64,000 bases of DNA from Rhodoblastus sp. 17X3 (GTDB taxonomy: Bacteria; Pseudomonadota; Alphaproteobacteria; Rhizobiales; Beijerinckiaceae): the NCBI RefSeq assembly GCF_030056575.1, contig NZ_JASHHX010000011.1, positions 1-64,000 of the forward strand, in the 5' to 3' direction. Below the pieces are notes generated by a model. That model was not told the DNA's origin and did not search any database. It worked only from the letters and a program-made list of their open reading frames with translations. Shown here piece after piece: positions 29,148 through 39,492 of this stretch (position 1 is the first letter of the stretch; every line of letters starts with the position of its first letter). A program made the position numbers and the translations under genes.

Positions 29148-30668
29148 ATGTTTCTGCCCGAATACGGCGCTTTCGCCGGGCGTTACGAGGCAGGCGAGCC
29201 GTCGCTCGTCAGTCTGCGGCTGGTCGCTGATCTGGAAACCCCTGTTTCCGCCTTTCTGAAGCTGTCGCACGGACGCGCGGGCGACATCTTCCTGCTGGAA
29301 TCGGTCGAAGGCGGCGCCGCACGGGGGCGCTACTCCATGATCGGGCTGGACCCCGACCTGATCTTCCGGGTGCAGGGCGGCAAGGCCGAGATCAACCGCG
29401 ACGCGCGACGCGACCGCGAGGCCTTCACCGCCTGCAAGGGCAAGCCGCTCGACGCCCTGCGCGCATTGCTTGACGAATCGGCCATTCCCGCTTTTCCAGG
29501 CCTTCCGCCCATGGCCGCCGGCGTGTTCGGCTATCTCGGCTATGACATGGTGCGCGAGATGGAGCGGCTGGCCCCGGCCAAGCCCGATCCGATCGGCACG
29601 CCGGACGCGCTGCTGGTGCGCCCGACCCTGATGGCCGTGTTCGATTCCGTGCGCGACGAAATTTGGCTCGTGACGCCCGTCCGCCCGCAGGATGGCGCCA
29701 GTGCAAAGGCGGCCTATGAAAGCGCCGTCGCCCGGCTTGAAGAGGCTGTCGCGACGCTGGAAGGCCCGATGCGCCACGAGGGCCAGGCCGCAGACGCCCT
29801 GCTGCTGCAGAGCCATCAGCCGGTCTCCAACACGAGCGAAGCCCAGTTTCTCGACATGGTCGAGCAGGCTAAGTCCTATATCCGCGCCGGCGATATTTTC
29901 CAGGTGGTGCTGTCGCAGCGCTTCACCTCGCCCTTCCAGCTTCCGGCCTTCGCGCTCTACCGGGCGCTCCGTCGCGTCAATCCCGCGCCCTTCCTCTGCT
30001 ATCTGGATTTCGCGGATTTCCAGATCGTCTGCTCCAGCCCCGAGATTCTGGTGCGGGCGCGCGAGGGCAAGGTCACCATCCGTCCCATCGCCGGCACGCG
30101 CTGGCGCGGCGAAACGCGCGAGCAGGACGAGGCTCTGGAGCGCGAATTGCTCGCCGACGAGAAGGAACGCGCCGAGCATCTCATGCTGCTCGACCTCGGC
30201 CGCAACGATGTCGGCCGCGTGGCGGAAATCGGCAGCGTGAAGGTGACGGAGCAGTTCGTCGTCGAGCGCTACAGCCATGTCATGCATATCGTGTCCAATG
30301 TCGAAGGCAGGCTCGACCCGAGCCGCGACGTGATCGACGCGCTCAGCGCGGGCTTTCCCGCCGGTACGGTTTCCGGCGCGCCGAAAGTGCGCGCCATGGA
30401 GATCATCGACGAGCTGGAAATCGACAAGCGCGGCATCTATGGCGGCTGCATCGGCTATTTCGGCGCCTCGGGCGAAATGGACACGTGCATCGTTCTGCGC
30501 ACTTCCGTGGTAAAGGACGGCGAGATGCATGTTCAGGCCGGGGCCGGAATCGTCTATGATTCCGATCCGGCGAGCGAACAGCGCGAATGCGTGAACAAGG
30601 CGCGCGCCTTGTTCCGCGCGGCGGAGGAAGCCCTGCGCTTCGCCTCAACGGCGAGGCGGGGGCAGTGA
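29148..30668 (+). CDS. trpE: Anthranilate synthase component I
   Basis: This 506-residue chorismate-binding enzyme makes anthranilate, the first step of tryptophan synthesis. Recognisable parts are the N-terminal Trp-binding segment (LLESVEGGAARGRYSMIG), IFQVVLSQRF, RPIAGTRWRGET, LLDLGRNDVGRV, SGFPAGTVSGAPKVRAMEI-like (here SAGFPAGTVSGAPKVRA) and AGAGIVYDSDP. It is not fused to the glutaminase TrpG, unlike the TrpEG fusions of Rhizobium, and no trpG or trpD is adjacent here. No leader peptide fits the 13-base gap after ppiD. Confidence 0.96.
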   Translation: MFLPEYGAFAGRYEAGEPSLVSLRLVADLETPVSAFLKLSHGRAGDIFLLESVEGGAARGRYSMIGLDPDLIFRVQGGKAEINRDARRDREAFTACKGKPLDALRALLDESAIPAFPGLPPMAAGVFGYLGYDMVREMERLAPAKPDPIGTPDALLVRPTLMAVFDSVRDEIWLVTPVRPQDGASAKAAYESAVARLEEAVATLEGPMRHEGQAADALLLQSHQPVSNTSEAQFLDMVEQAKSYIRAGDIFQVVLSQRFTSPFQLPAFALYRALRRVNPAPFLCYLDFADFQIVCSSPEILVRAREGKVTIRPIAGTRWRGETREQDEALERELLADEKERAEHLMLLDLGRNDVGRVAEIGSVKVTEQFVVERYSHVMHIVSNVEGRLDPSRDVIDALSAGFPAGTVSGAPKVRAMEIIDELEIDKRGIYGGCIGYFGASGEMDTCIVLRTSVVKDGEMHVQAGAGIVYDSDPASEQRECVNKARALFRAAEEALRFASTARRGQ

Positions 30669-30704
30669 AGCTTTCGCCAAAACCTCGAATAGATCGGCAG
30701 AAAA

Positions 30705-32384
30705 TTGACTTTTGAAAACGCCAGTCCCGCGCTGGCCCGGGCGCTCGCGGCGCATGATTATCTGAAGCCCACTCCGGTCCAGGCCGCCGTCATGAAGCCC
30801 GAGGCCGAGGGCCGTGACATCCTCGTCTCGGCCCAGACAGGCTCCGGCAAGACCGTGGCTTTCGGCCTCGCCATGGCCTCCGACCTCATCGGCGCCGGCG
30901 AAACCGTCCCCGACGTTGGCGCGCCGCTCGGCCTCGTTATCGCCCCGACCCGCGAACTGGCCCTGCAAGTAGCGCAGGAGCTGCGCTGGCTCTATTCGCA
31001 GTCCGGCGCGCGCATCGTCGCCTGCGTCGGCGGCATGGACCCCCGCGCCGAACGGCGCGCGCTTGAAGGCGGCGCGACGATCGTGGTCGGCACGCCGGGC
31101 CGCTTGCGCGACCATCTGGAGCGCCGCGCGCTCGACCTCTCGCGCCTCGCCGTCGCCGCCCTCGACGAAGCTGACGAAATGCTCGACATGGGCTTCCGTG
31201 ACGATCTGGAGTTCATCCTCGACGCCACGCCGGAAGGGCGCCGCACCCTGCTGTTTTCCGCGACCATGCCGAAAAGCATCGTCGCTCTGGCGCGGAAGTA
31301 CCAGCGCAACGCCTTGCGCATCGAGGCCGTGGGCGATGTGGGCGGCCACGCCGACATTGATTACCGCGCCGTCCGCATCGACTCGCGCGAGACGGAAAAG
31401 GCGGTCATCAACCTGTTGCGCTATTACGATTCGCAAACCGCCATCGTGTTCTGCAACACCCGCGATTCCGTGCGCCATCTGCAGGCGAGCCTGCAGGAGC
31501 GCGGCTTTTCCGCCGCCCTGCTCTCCGGCGAGCTCGGCCAGCACGAGCGCAACCTGTCCATCCAGGCCCTGCGCGATGGACGCGCGCGGGTCTGCGTCGC
31601 CACCGACGTTGCGGCGCGCGGCCTCGACCTGCCGACGGTTGGCCTCGTTATCCACGCCGACCTGCCCCATGACGCGGAAGCCCTGCAGCATCGTTCAGGC
31701 CGCACCGGACGCGCCGGGCGCAAGGGCGTCAGCGTGTTGCTGGTGCCGCCCAAGGCGCGCCGCCGCGCAGAAAGCCTATTGGCCCAGGCCAATGTCGCGG
31801 CGGAATGGGCTTCGCCCCCGACCGCCGACGACATCAAGCGGCTCGATCGCGAGCGCATGGCCCGCGACGCGGCCTTTCAGGACGAGCTGTCCGAGGAAGA
31901 AAACGAAATCGCGGCTTTGCTGCTGGCCGAGCATGGGCCCGAAAAATGCGCCGCGGCGCTGGCGCGCATGTTGCTCGCCCGCCTGCCGCAGGCCGAGGAA
32001 GTTGCCGACCCGGGCGTCGGGCCAGACTTTTCGGCTCCCGCCAAAGGACCGCGCGCGGGCAAGGCCCCGCTGCCGGGCGCAGTCTGGTTCCGTCTCGACA
32101 TTGGCCGCGCCAAGAACGCCGATCCGAAATGGATGTTGCCCATGCTGTGTCGCAACGGTGGGATCACCCGTGCCGACATCGGCGCGATCCGCATCTTCCC
32201 GCAGGACAGCAAGGTCGAAATCGCTGGCGAGGTCGCGGAGACCTTCCTGAAGAACATGCGGCGACCCGGCGGCGAAAACATCCGCATCGAGCGGATCAGC
32301 CCCGCCGGCGACAGCCCGACGCCGCCCGACTTTGGAAAGCCAAAAGGCAAGAAGCCCTACAAAGGCTCCAAGCCACATCAATAA
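30705..32384 (+). CDS. DEAD-box RNA helicase with DbpA-type RNA-binding domain
   Basis: This 559-residue helicase has the Q motif region, motif I AQTGSGKT (about 43-50), PTRELA, motif II as DEAD (LDEADEMLDMG), SAT, and motif VI HRSGRTGRAGRKG. A C-terminal DbpA-like RNA-binding fold follows (AVWFRLDIGRAKNADP to RIERI, about 460-535). This layout is like DeaD/CsdA or DbpA proteins acting in ribosome assembly or cold adaptation. The only start that fits is TTG at 30705. The tail is Lys/Gly/Pro-rich. It lies 36 bases after trpE in the same direction. Confidence 0.9.
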   Translation: MTFENASPALARALAAHDYLKPTPVQAAVMKPEAEGRDILVSAQTGSGKTVAFGLAMASDLIGAGETVPDVGAPLGLVIAPTRELALQVAQELRWLYSQSGARIVACVGGMDPRAERRALEGGATIVVGTPGRLRDHLERRALDLSRLAVAALDEADEMLDMGFRDDLEFILDATPEGRRTLLFSATMPKSIVALARKYQRNALRIEAVGDVGGHADIDYRAVRIDSRETEKAVINLLRYYDSQTAIVFCNTRDSVRHLQASLQERGFSAALLSGELGQHERNLSIQALRDGRARVCVATDVAARGLDLPTVGLVIHADLPHDAEALQHRSGRTGRAGRKGVSVLLVPPKARRRAESLLAQANVAAEWASPPTADDIKRLDRERMARDAAFQDELSEEENEIAALLLAEHGPEKCAAALARMLLARLPQAEEVADPGVGPDFSAPAKGPRAGKAPLPGAVWFRLDIGRAKNADPKWMLPMLCRNGGITRADIGAIRIFPQDSKVEIAGEVAETFLKNMRRPGGENIRIERISPAGDSPTPPDFGKPKGKKPYKGSKPHQ

Positions 32385-32631
32385 CTTGGCATAATATACT
32401 GTTTTAGCCAGACTTTAATTCTCACATGGCTTCGGAAAGCCGGGACGTCTCCGCCAGAGGCTGGAGGAATTGCGCCCCGGCTTTGCCGTTGCGAGCCCCG
32501 GCGATCTGCTTGCCCGAAGCTTTACCCGGCCGCGCGGGCTGCGTTAAATCGGCGAGCCTCAAAGCGCCACCCCGCGCGTCCTCCCCACCGCGTCACAACG
32601 GAAGCGCGCGAGGCCAAAAAGGAAGCCAAGC

Positions 32632-33552
32632 ATGACCGTCGCAGCACTCAACGCCCTGGCGCCGGTCGTCCTGCTCATTGGCCTCGGCCATTTCCTGAAG
32701 CGTTGCCGCGCGCTGGACGAGGCTTTCTGGCCGCAGGCCGAGCGCATCTGCTATTTCGTGCTCCTGCCCGCCCTGTTTTTCCATGGGACGGCGACAGCGG
32801 AGATCGGCGAACTGCCCGCCGGGCGCCTCTCTGTCGCGCTCATCGCTTCGACGCTGGTTCTTTCCGCTCTGATCGTCGCGGCTCGCCCGCTGATCCGAAC
32901 CGACGGCGCCGGTTTCACCTCCGTGTTTCAGGGCGGAATCCGGTTCAACAATTATATCGGGCTGATGCTGGTCTCCGGCATGCTGGGCGTGAGGGGCGTT
33001 GCTTACGCCGCCATTTGCAACGCAGCCCTCGTGCCAACCGTCAATGTCCTTTCCGTGCTGGTTTTCGCACGCTATGGCGAGGTCAGGCTGTCCCCGCTTC
33101 AGGTTTTGTGGCAGAGCGTGACCAATCCGCTCGTGCTGGCCTGCCTTGGCGGTCTCGCCTTCCATATGCTGGGCTTCGCGCTTCCCTTCGGCGTCGAGCC
33201 GGCGATGAAGGCGCTCGGCGGGGCGGCCCTGCCGCTTGGCCTGCTCTGCGTGGGGGCGGCGCTGCGTTTCTCGGGCGTCCGCGGCTGGGCGTCGCCCATT
33301 TTCGCGTCATCGCTGTTCAAGCTGGCCGCCGCGCCCGCCCTCACCTTTCTGGCCGCGCGGCTGTTCGGCCTGCCGTCGACGCCCGCCACCGTCGCCCTGC
33401 TCTATCAATCGCTGCCGACGGCCTCCTCCGCCTATATCCAGGCGCGGCAACTGGGCGGCGACGCGCCGCTTATGGCCGGCATCACCGCCGCCCAGACCAT
33501 CATGGCCGCCGCGACTCTCCCGCTCGCGCTGGGCCTGTTGGCCCCAGGCTGA
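32632..33552 (+). CDS. AEC family transporter
   Basis: This 306-residue membrane protein has about ten helices in two five-helix halves, typical of the auxin efflux carrier/AEC family (malonate or other organic acid permeases in bacteria). Motifs include FRGQ-like FQGGIRFNNYIGLMLV and ALGGAALPLGLLCVGAAL. The substrate is not predictable. The 247-base gap before it contains a short GGCTT/AAGCC hairpin and no convincing gene. Confidence 0.85.
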   Translation: MTVAALNALAPVVLLIGLGHFLKRCRALDEAFWPQAERICYFVLLPALFFHGTATAEIGELPAGRLSVALIASTLVLSALIVAARPLIRTDGAGFTSVFQGGIRFNNYIGLMLVSGMLGVRGVAYAAICNAALVPTVNVLSVLVFARYGEVRLSPLQVLWQSVTNPLVLACLGGLAFHMLGFALPFGVEPAMKALGGAALPLGLLCVGAALRFSGVRGWASPIFASSLFKLAAAPALTFLAARLFGLPSTPATVALLYQSLPTASSAYIQARQLGGDAPLMAGITAAQTIMAAATLPLALGLLAPG

Positions 33553-33561
33553 TCGACGGCG

Positions 33562-34281
33562 TCACTCCTCGGGCAGGTCGGAGGCGAAGGCCTCGTTCAG
33601 CGGCTCTTCGCCCAAAGGCTCCTCGTCTTCCAGCAGGCCGGCGTCGTCGCGCGGCTGGGGCACGCCAAAGCCCTTTGGCAGGCGGCCGTCGAACAGGCCT
33701 GCCGCCTTGAGCTCGTCGAGGCCCGGCAGATCGGAAATCTGCTCCAGGCCGAAATGCAGCAGGAAATTCTCCGTCGTGCCATAGGTCACGGGGCGACCTG
33801 GCGCGCGGCGGCGGCCACGCAAGCGCACCCAGCCGGTCTCCAGCAGCACGTCCATCGTGCCTTTTGAGAGGGCCACGCCACGAATATCCTCAATCTCGGC
33901 GCGAGTCGCGGGCTGGTGATAGGCGATGATCGCCAGTGTCTCCATCGCGGCGCGGGAAAGCTTGCGCGGCTCCTGCTGCTCGCGCTGGAGCGCCCAGGCG
34001 AGGTCCGGCGCAGTGCGGAACATCCATTTTTTGCCCACCCGCACCAGATTCACGCCGCGCGAGACATATTCCGCCTTGAGATAGGCGAGCGCCGGGGCGA
34101 GCGCCGCGCCCTGCGGCAGGCGCTTGAGCATTTCGTCCTCGCTCAAGGGCTCGGTTGCGGCGAAAATCAGGGCCTCGCACAGCCGCATGACCTCGCGCTG
34201 CGCCTCGTCCGGCGTCTCGCGGGCAAGAAAGGCGGCGGCGTCGGCCGCCTTGAGGTCAAACAGGGAGTCTTGATCCGCCAA
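33562..34281 (-). CDS. scpB: Segregation and condensation protein B
   Basis: This 239-residue ScpB contains two winged-helix domains (EALIFAATEPLSEDEMLKRL and the MAMETLAIIAYHQPATRAEIE-like segment, here RAAMETLAIIAYHQPATRAE). With ScpA and SMC it forms the bacterial condensin that organises the chromosome. It lies 6 bases after scpA on the minus strand and has an acidic C-terminal tail. Confidence 0.95.
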   Translation of the reverse strand: MADQDSLFDLKAADAAAFLARETPDEAQREVMRLCEALIFAATEPLSEDEMLKRLPQGAALAPALAYLKAEYVSRGVNLVRVGKKWMFRTAPDLAWALQREQQEPRKLSRAAMETLAIIAYHQPATRAEIEDIRGVALSKGTMDVLLETGWVRLRGRRRAPGRPVTYGTTENFLLHFGLEQISDLPGLDELKAAGLFDGRLPKGFGVPQPRDDAGLLEDEEPLGEEPLNEAFASDLPEE

Positions 34282-34287
34282 ACCCGC

Positions 34288-35130
34288 TCACTCCGCCGCG
34301 AGCGCCTGCCGGCGCCGAAGCCAGAGCGGCGCGAAGGCGCGGTCTTGCCGCAGGTCGATCAGCCCTTCCTTGACCATTTCCAGCGAGGCCGAAAAGGTCG
34401 AGGCGCGCACCGTGCGCGCCTGGGCGGGCGTGGCGACCCAGGCGATCAGATAATCATCGAGGGTCGTCCATTCCACCGCCATGCCGACGATGCGCTCCAG
34501 CGCCTCGCGGGCCTCGGCCAGCGACCAGACCTGCCGCGTCTTGAGCGACACATGCGACAAGGCCTGTTTCTGCCGCTGGATGGCGTAGGCGGAAAGCAGA
34601 TCGAACAGGCTCGCCCGGTAGAGCGGCGCGTTGATAATGTCGAGCCCTTCCGGCGCGCCGCGCAGGAACAGGTCGCGGCCAAGGCGCGGGCGCTCGGACA
34701 GACGTTCCGCCGCCGCGCGGATCGCCTGCAGACGCTTCAGGCGCCGGGCGAGGCTGGCCGCCAGCTCCCTCGGGTCCGGCTCTTCCGCCTTTGGCGGCGC
34801 CGGCAGCAGCAGGCGCGATTTGAGATAGGCCAGCCAGGCCGCCATGACGAGATAATCGGCAGCCAATTCGAGCCGGACGCGGCGCGCGGCCTCGATGAAT
34901 TCAAGATATTGCTCGGCCAAAGCGAGGACGGAAATACGGCTCAGGTCAACCTTCTGGCGACGCGCAAGCTCAAGCAGCAGATCGAGAGGCCCTTCATAGC
35001 CGTCTACATCGACCCGGAAATCCGCTTCGCCTTCCGCGCGTTCGCCGCCCGCCGCCTCAAATTCCGCCTCAGCCCTGTCAAGGCCTCCGGAGGCGACGCG
35101 GCCGGGCGCGTTGTCGTTCACCCGCTCCAT
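34288..35130 (-). CDS. scpA: Segregation and condensation protein A
   Basis: This 280-residue kleisin of the SMC-ScpAB complex has the conserved N-terminal YEGPLDLLLELARRQKVDLS (about 47-66, ISVLALAEQYLEF next) that contacts the SMC neck. The C-terminal winged helix contacts the SMC head. The N-terminal 40 residues are acidic and variable. nagZ lies 58 bases upstream in the same direction, an arrangement common in Hyphomicrobiales. Confidence 0.95.
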   Translation of the reverse strand: MERVNDNAPGRVASGGLDRAEAEFEAAGGERAEGEADFRVDVDGYEGPLDLLLELARRQKVDLSRISVLALAEQYLEFIEAARRVRLELAADYLVMAAWLAYLKSRLLLPAPPKAEEPDPRELAASLARRLKRLQAIRAAAERLSERPRLGRDLFLRGAPEGLDIINAPLYRASLFDLLSAYAIQRQKQALSHVSLKTRQVWSLAEAREALERIVGMAVEWTTLDDYLIAWVATPAQARTVRASTFSASLEMVKEGLIDLRQDRAFAPLWLRRRQALAAE

Positions 35131-35188
35131 ATCTTGCTGCCTGCTCCTCTCCGCCTATGATGCGAATCAGGCTTTCAGCGTGGGCGAA

Positions 35189-36199
35189 TCAGGCAACAGC
35201 CGCAAGCGCCGAAAGCAGTTCCGCCCGCGCTTCCACAGGATCGAACCCCTCGGCGGCGGCAAAAGCGGCGGAAACCTGCGCCCGAGCCCGCTCCACGCGC
35301 TCCAGCGCCTTGCCCGCGAGCACGGGCGAAGCCTGGGCCACCGCGCCCGCTTCGGTCAGGTCGCCATTGCAATGCAAGGCCAGATCGACGCCAGCGGCGA
35401 AGGACCGCGCCGCGCGCTCGAAAAAGCGCCCGTCGAGGGCCTGCATGGAGAGATCGTCGGTCATCAGCAGACCGTTGAAGCCGATCTCGCCACGCACGAT
35501 TTCTTCGATCACCACGCGCGAATGCGTCGCCGGATGCGCCGGATCGATCGCGTCATAGATCACATGGGCGGTCATGGCCGCAGGAAGATCGGCGTTGGCG
35601 CGGAACGGCGCGAAATCCGTCTCCAGTTCGGCGCGGGGGACATGCACGCGCGGCAGTTCGAGATGACTGTCCGCCGTCGCCCGGCCGTGGCCGGGAATAT
35701 GTTTCATCACCGGCATGACGCCGCCGGCCATCAATCCCTGCGCGGCCGCGCGTCCAAGCCGCGCGACGTCGGCGGGATTGTCCGCATAGGCGCGATCGCC
35801 GATCACCCGATGCGACCCCGGCGCAGGGGTGTCGAGCACCGGCAGGCAATCGATATCGATGCCCAAAGCGCGAAGGTCGTCCGCGATCAGCCGCGCGCCG
35901 AGCGCGGCAAGGCGGGCGTCGTCGCACGCAAACTGTCCGAAGGCGGCGGCGGCGGGATAGACGGGCCAATGCGGCGCGGTCAGGCGCTGTACGCGCCCGC
36001 CTTCCTGATCGACCAGCACCGCGGCGTCGGCTCCGAGAAGGTCGCGGAAGGAGTCCGTCAGGGCCCGAACCTGTGCGGGGCTATCGATATTGCGCCGAAA
36101 CAGGATCAGCCCCCACGGCCGCGCCTCCTTGAAGAAAGCGCATTCGTTGGGGCTGAGCTCAAGGCCGGCGCAGCCGGCGATAAAGGCGTGAAAGGTCAT
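35189..36199 (-). CDS. nagZ: Beta-N-acetylhexosaminidase NagZ
   Basis: This 336-residue glycoside hydrolase family 3 enzyme removes N-acetylglucosamine from muropeptides during cell wall recycling. The signature KHIPGHGRATADSH (about 172-185) carries the His that assists catalysis, and the nucleophile Asp lies in LLMTDDLSMQAL (about 246-250). It is a cytoplasmic single-domain NagZ of typical length. It sits 6 bases after the SPOR-domain gene and before scpA. Confidence 0.95.
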   Translation of the reverse strand: MTFHAFIAGCAGLELSPNECAFFKEARPWGLILFRRNIDSPAQVRALTDSFRDLLGADAAVLVDQEGGRVQRLTAPHWPVYPAAAAFGQFACDDARLAALGARLIADDLRALGIDIDCLPVLDTPAPGSHRVIGDRAYADNPADVARLGRAAAQGLMAGGVMPVMKHIPGHGRATADSHLELPRVHVPRAELETDFAPFRANADLPAAMTAHVIYDAIDPAHPATHSRVVIEEIVRGEIGFNGLLMTDDLSMQALDGRFFERAARSFAAGVDLALHCNGDLTEAGAVAQASPVLAGKALERVERARAQVSAAFAAAEGFDPVEARAELLSALAAVA

Positions 36200-36205
36200 G
36201 AAGCG

Positions 36206-37642
36206 TCAGTTTTTCGCCACGAAGCAATTTCCGCCCTGGGCCTTGATGGCCGTGCACATGGACTTGGCGCTTTCCTCGGTCAGACGGCCGACGCGAACGC
36301 GATAGACGGTCTTGTCGCCGATCCTGGCCTGCACGAAGCTCGGGCGATGGCCCTGCAGCGCGCTGGAATATTTGGCCGAAAGCGAAGTCACCGCGGCGCG
36401 GGCCTCCGCTTCGCTCGGCGTCCCCGCGAGCTGAACGGCGAAGCCGCCGCCTTCGCCCGGCGCCTCTTTCGCCGCGACCTTCGCGGGCTGCGGCTTGGAG
36501 GAATCCGCCTTGGCGGCGTCAGGCTTTCCCGATTCTTTGGCCGCCTGCGGATGCGCCGGCGCCTTCAGGGCCGCCTCGGTGGTCGAGCTGGCGCGCTCGG
36601 TCGTTTTCGCCGTGGGAGTCCGGGTCGAGGGCGCCGCGGCGGAAGCGCTCGAAGGCGGGGCGCCCGCGGCAAGCGTCGGCAGCGTGCGGGCGACCGGGGC
36701 CGGGGCGGCGCTGTTGTCAATGACCGTGCCATCGGCGCGCACCGAAACCGTCTTGACCTTCTTGGCCACCGGGAAAATCGGTTCGCCCTGCTGCGGCTGG
36801 GCCGCAGCGCCGGCGGGCGATGGCGGCGCAGGCGTATCCACGCCGGCCGCGCCGCCGACGACGCGGGCGTTCTTCACCGTGACGCCGAGATCGGCGGGCT
36901 GCTCGGACCCGCCGGCGACCTTGGAGACATTGCCGTTGCTCTTGCGGTCGAACAGGGCCTGCCCGGCGGGCGCGGCGGCGTTGTCGGCCGCGGCGGGCTT
37001 GACCTTGGCGGGATCGCTGTCGGCCTGGATCGTGACCACGTCCTGATTGGCGGACTTGTTGCGCAGCGCCAGCGTCCCGCCGATAGCGAGCACGCCGAGG
37101 CCGAGCACGGCACCCATGCCAAGCATCACCTTGCGACGGAAATCGGGCGCGGGCGGCGCGGCGGCCTGTTCCTCGAAAGCGGCGGGCCAGCTATGCTGCT
37201 CGGAGGGCGCCGCCTGCGACTCGGGCGCCCAGACAGGTTCGGATTCCTGATAGGGCAGCGGTTCGGCCGCATAGGCCTCGGCCGGATGGCCATAGGCTTG
37301 CTGGGGCTGCGGCGCCTGCTGCGGATGATCCTCGAAATAAGGTTCGCGCAGGGAATAATGCCCAAAATCGCCCTGTTCCGTCGCGGGAGCCGGCGCGTGT
37401 TCGCGCTGCGGCTCATCGTGGCGGGCGTTCTGGATTTCGGCTATCGCCGATTGAGCGCGGAAAAGCGCCTCGAAGGGGTCTTCCTTCTTGGCCATGCTCT
37501 CGCCGCTGACAAGGCGCGCAAGCTCCGCCAAAGGATCGCCGCCCTCCGGACGCGATTGAGACGCGGGCGCGGCGGCGCGCAGGCGACGTTCGAACTCGTC
37601 CAGATCGACCTCCGGACGAAACTTGGCGGCAAACTCACCCAT
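36206..37642 (-). CDS. SPOR domain-containing membrane protein
   Basis: This 478-residue protein has a cytoplasmic N-terminal part of about 170 residues, a single membrane helix (MLGMGAVLGLGVLAIGGTLAL, about 173-193), a long Ala/Pro/Lys-rich low-complexity linker and a C-terminal SPOR domain (GFAVQLAGTPSEAEARAAV to the end). SPOR domains bind denuded septal peptidoglycan, so a role in division or septal remodelling is likely. The ATG at 37642 has a GAGGG ribosome binding site; a TTG at 37666 is less likely. It lies between argS and nagZ, a conserved order. Confidence 0.88.
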   Translation of the reverse strand: MGEFAAKFRPEVDLDEFERRLRAAAPASQSRPEGGDPLAELARLVSGESMAKKEDPFEALFRAQSAIAEIQNARHDEPQREHAPAPATEQGDFGHYSLREPYFEDHPQQAPQPQQAYGHPAEAYAAEPLPYQESEPVWAPESQAAPSEQHSWPAAFEEQAAAPPAPDFRRKVMLGMGAVLGLGVLAIGGTLALRNKSANQDVVTIQADSDPAKVKPAAADNAAAPAGQALFDRKSNGNVSKVAGGSEQPADLGVTVKNARVVGGAAGVDTPAPPSPAGAAAQPQQGEPIFPVAKKVKTVSVRADGTVIDNSAAPAPVARTLPTLAAGAPPSSASAAAPSTRTPTAKTTERASSTTEAALKAPAHPQAAKESGKPDAAKADSSKPQPAKVAAKEAPGEGGGFAVQLAGTPSEAEARAAVTSLSAKYSSALQGHRPSFVQARIGDKTVYRVRVGRLTEESAKSMCTAIKAQGGNCFVAKN

Positions 37643-37713
37643 GGCCAACCCTCGCGATAAACTCAAAGCGACGCGGAGGGAGCGCCCATCTCCAGAGGGG
37701 CTTTACGCGCAAA

Positions 37714-39492
37714 CTAGCGCATCTCGTCCGGCGCTTTAACACCAAGAACAGACAATCCTGACGCCAGTATATTGATTAACCCTGTCACGAGACCGAGCCT
37801 GGCGCAGGTCAAATCTCTACGATCTTGATTAACAAAGCGTAATTGTGGCTGATCTTTGCCGCGATTCCAGTGCGAATGGAAAAAGCTGGCGACATCATGC
37901 AGGTAAAAAGCCACCCTGTGCGGCTCGTGAGCGCTCGCCGCGCCCTCTATAAGGCGCGGATATTGCGCCAATAATTTGATCAGGGCCAGTTCGTTCTCAT
38001 CGTCCAGCAAGGCGAGGTCCGCCGCCGCGAGGCGCTGCGGCGTGAGGTCGAGATCCGGGAAGGCGGCCAGCGCCTGTCGCAGAACGGAACAGGCGCGCGC
38101 ATGGGCGTATTGGACATAGAAGACCGGATTGTCCTTGGATTGCTCGATCACCTTGGCGAGGTCGAACTCCAGCGGCGCGTCGTTCTTGCGATAGAGCATC
38201 ATGAAACGGACCGCGTCAACGCCGACCTCGTCCACTACCTCGCGCAGGGTGACGAAATCGCCCGAGCGCTTGGACATTTTCACCGGCTCGCCGTCGCGCA
38301 TCAGCTTGACCATCTGGCACAGCTTGACGTCGAGCGAGACCCGGCCCTCGGAAAGCGCCTGAACCGCCGCGCTCATGCGCTTGACATAACCGCCGTGGTC
38401 GGCGCCCCAGACGTCCACCAGAACGTCATAGCCCGCCTCGATCTTCTTGCGGTGATAGGCGATGTCCGAGGCGAAATAGGTGAAGGCGCCGTCGGACTTC
38501 TTCAAGGGCCGATCGACGTCGTCCCCGAAGGAGGTGGAGCGGAACAGGGTCTGCTCGCGATCTTCCCAATCGTCCGGAAGCTGCCCCTTGGGCGGAGGCA
38601 AACGTCCTTCATATATCAAGTCTTTGGCGCCAAGATCCTCAAGCGCTGCTTCAATATCGGACGGACCGTTGGAGCTGTCATGCAGGCTGCGCTCCGAGAA
38701 GAACACCTCATGCGTGATGTTAAGCGCGGCGAGATCGTCGCGGATCATCTCCATCATCGCGGCGATGGCCGCCTCGCGCACCGGCTCCAGCCATTCGCCC
38801 TCCGGCTTGTCGCGCAGGGAGCCGCCGAACTTCTGCGCCAGCGCCGCGCCGACCGGCTTGAGATAATCGCCCGGATAAAGCCCGTCGGGAATGGCCACGT
38901 CCTCGCCGAGCGCCTCGCGGTAGCGCATGAAGGCCGAGCGCGCGAGCACATCGACCTGGGCGCCGGCGTCATTGATGTAATATTCGCGCGTGACCTCCGA
39001 ACCGGAGAACTCGATCAGGCTGGCGAGCGCATCGCCGAACACCGCGCCTCGGCCATGGCCGACATGCATCGGCCCGGTCGGATTGGCGGAGACATATTCC
39101 ACATTGACCTTTTTCCCGGCGACCCTGCCTGAAGCGCCGCGCCCGAAATCGCGACCGTCGACGATGATCTCGCGCAGGATGTCCGCAAAGACCCGCGTCT
39201 TGAGGCGGATATTGAGAAAGCCCGGCCCCGCCACTTCGGCCTGGTCGACATCCGGCTCCTGGGTCAATTCATAGGCCAGCTCAGCCGCGAGCTGGCGCGG
39301 GTTCGGATAGAATGCCTTGGCCTCCTTGGCGAAAACCATGGCCGCATTGCAGGCCAGGTCGCCCATGCTGGCGTCGCGCGGCGGCTCGACGACGAAACGC
39401 GCCGGATCGAGGCCTTCCGGCAGACGGCCCTCCTTGCCGAACCGCCCGAGAATGGCGGCGATACGGGCGTGGAACTCGGCGTAAACGTTCAT
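37714..39492 (-). CDS. argS: Arginyl-tRNA synthetase
   Basis: This 592-residue class I synthetase charges tRNA-Arg. It has the HIGH-like motif [12 protein letters not shown] (about 142-153), the family variant [12 protein letters not shown] (about 412), and a C-terminal anticodon-binding domain ending near [16 protein letters not shown]. The N-terminal Arg-S additional domain is present. In many relatives a dGTPase gene precedes argS; here there is a 278-base intergenic region instead, in which I see no gene. Confidence 0.97.
   Translation of the reverse strand: MNVYAEFHARIAAILGRFGKEGRLPEGLDPARFVVEPPRDASMGDLACNAAMVFAKEAKAFYPNPRQLAAELAYELTQEPDVDQAEVAGPGFLNIRLKTRVFADILREIIVDGRDFGRGASGRVAGKKVNVEYVSANPTGPMHVGHGRGAVFGDALASLIEFSGSEVTREYYINDAGAQVDVLARSAFMRYREALGEDVAIPDGLYPGDYLKPVGAALAQKFGGSLRDKPEGEWLEPVREAAIAAMMEMIRDDLAALNITHEVFFSERSLHDSSNGPSDIEAALEDLGAKDLIYEGRLPPPKGQLPDDWEDREQTLFRSTSFGDDVDRPLKKSDGAFTYFASDIAYHRKKIEAGYDVLVDVWGADHGGYVKRMSAAVQALSEGRVSLDVKLCQMVKLMRDGEPVKMSKRSGDFVTLREVVDEVGVDAVRFMMLYRKNDAPLEFDLAKVIEQSKDNPVFYVQYAHARACSVLRQALAAFPDLDLTPQRLAAADLALLDDENELALIKLLAQYPRLIEGAASAHEPHRVAFYLHDVASFFHSHWNRGKDQPQLRFVNQDRRDLTCARLGLVTGLINILASGLSVLGVKAPDEMR

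Noticed and set aside
32426-32635. A 69-codon plus-strand ORF before the AEC transporter
   Set aside because: Pro/Arg/Ala-rich composition, no ribosome binding site, overlaps the AEC start and has no recognisable motif.
35111-37660. An 849-codon plus-strand open frame across nagZ and the SPOR gene
   Set aside because: It crosses two well-supported minus-strand genes and codes for low-complexity Arg/Gly/His-rich sequence; a shadow of codon bias.
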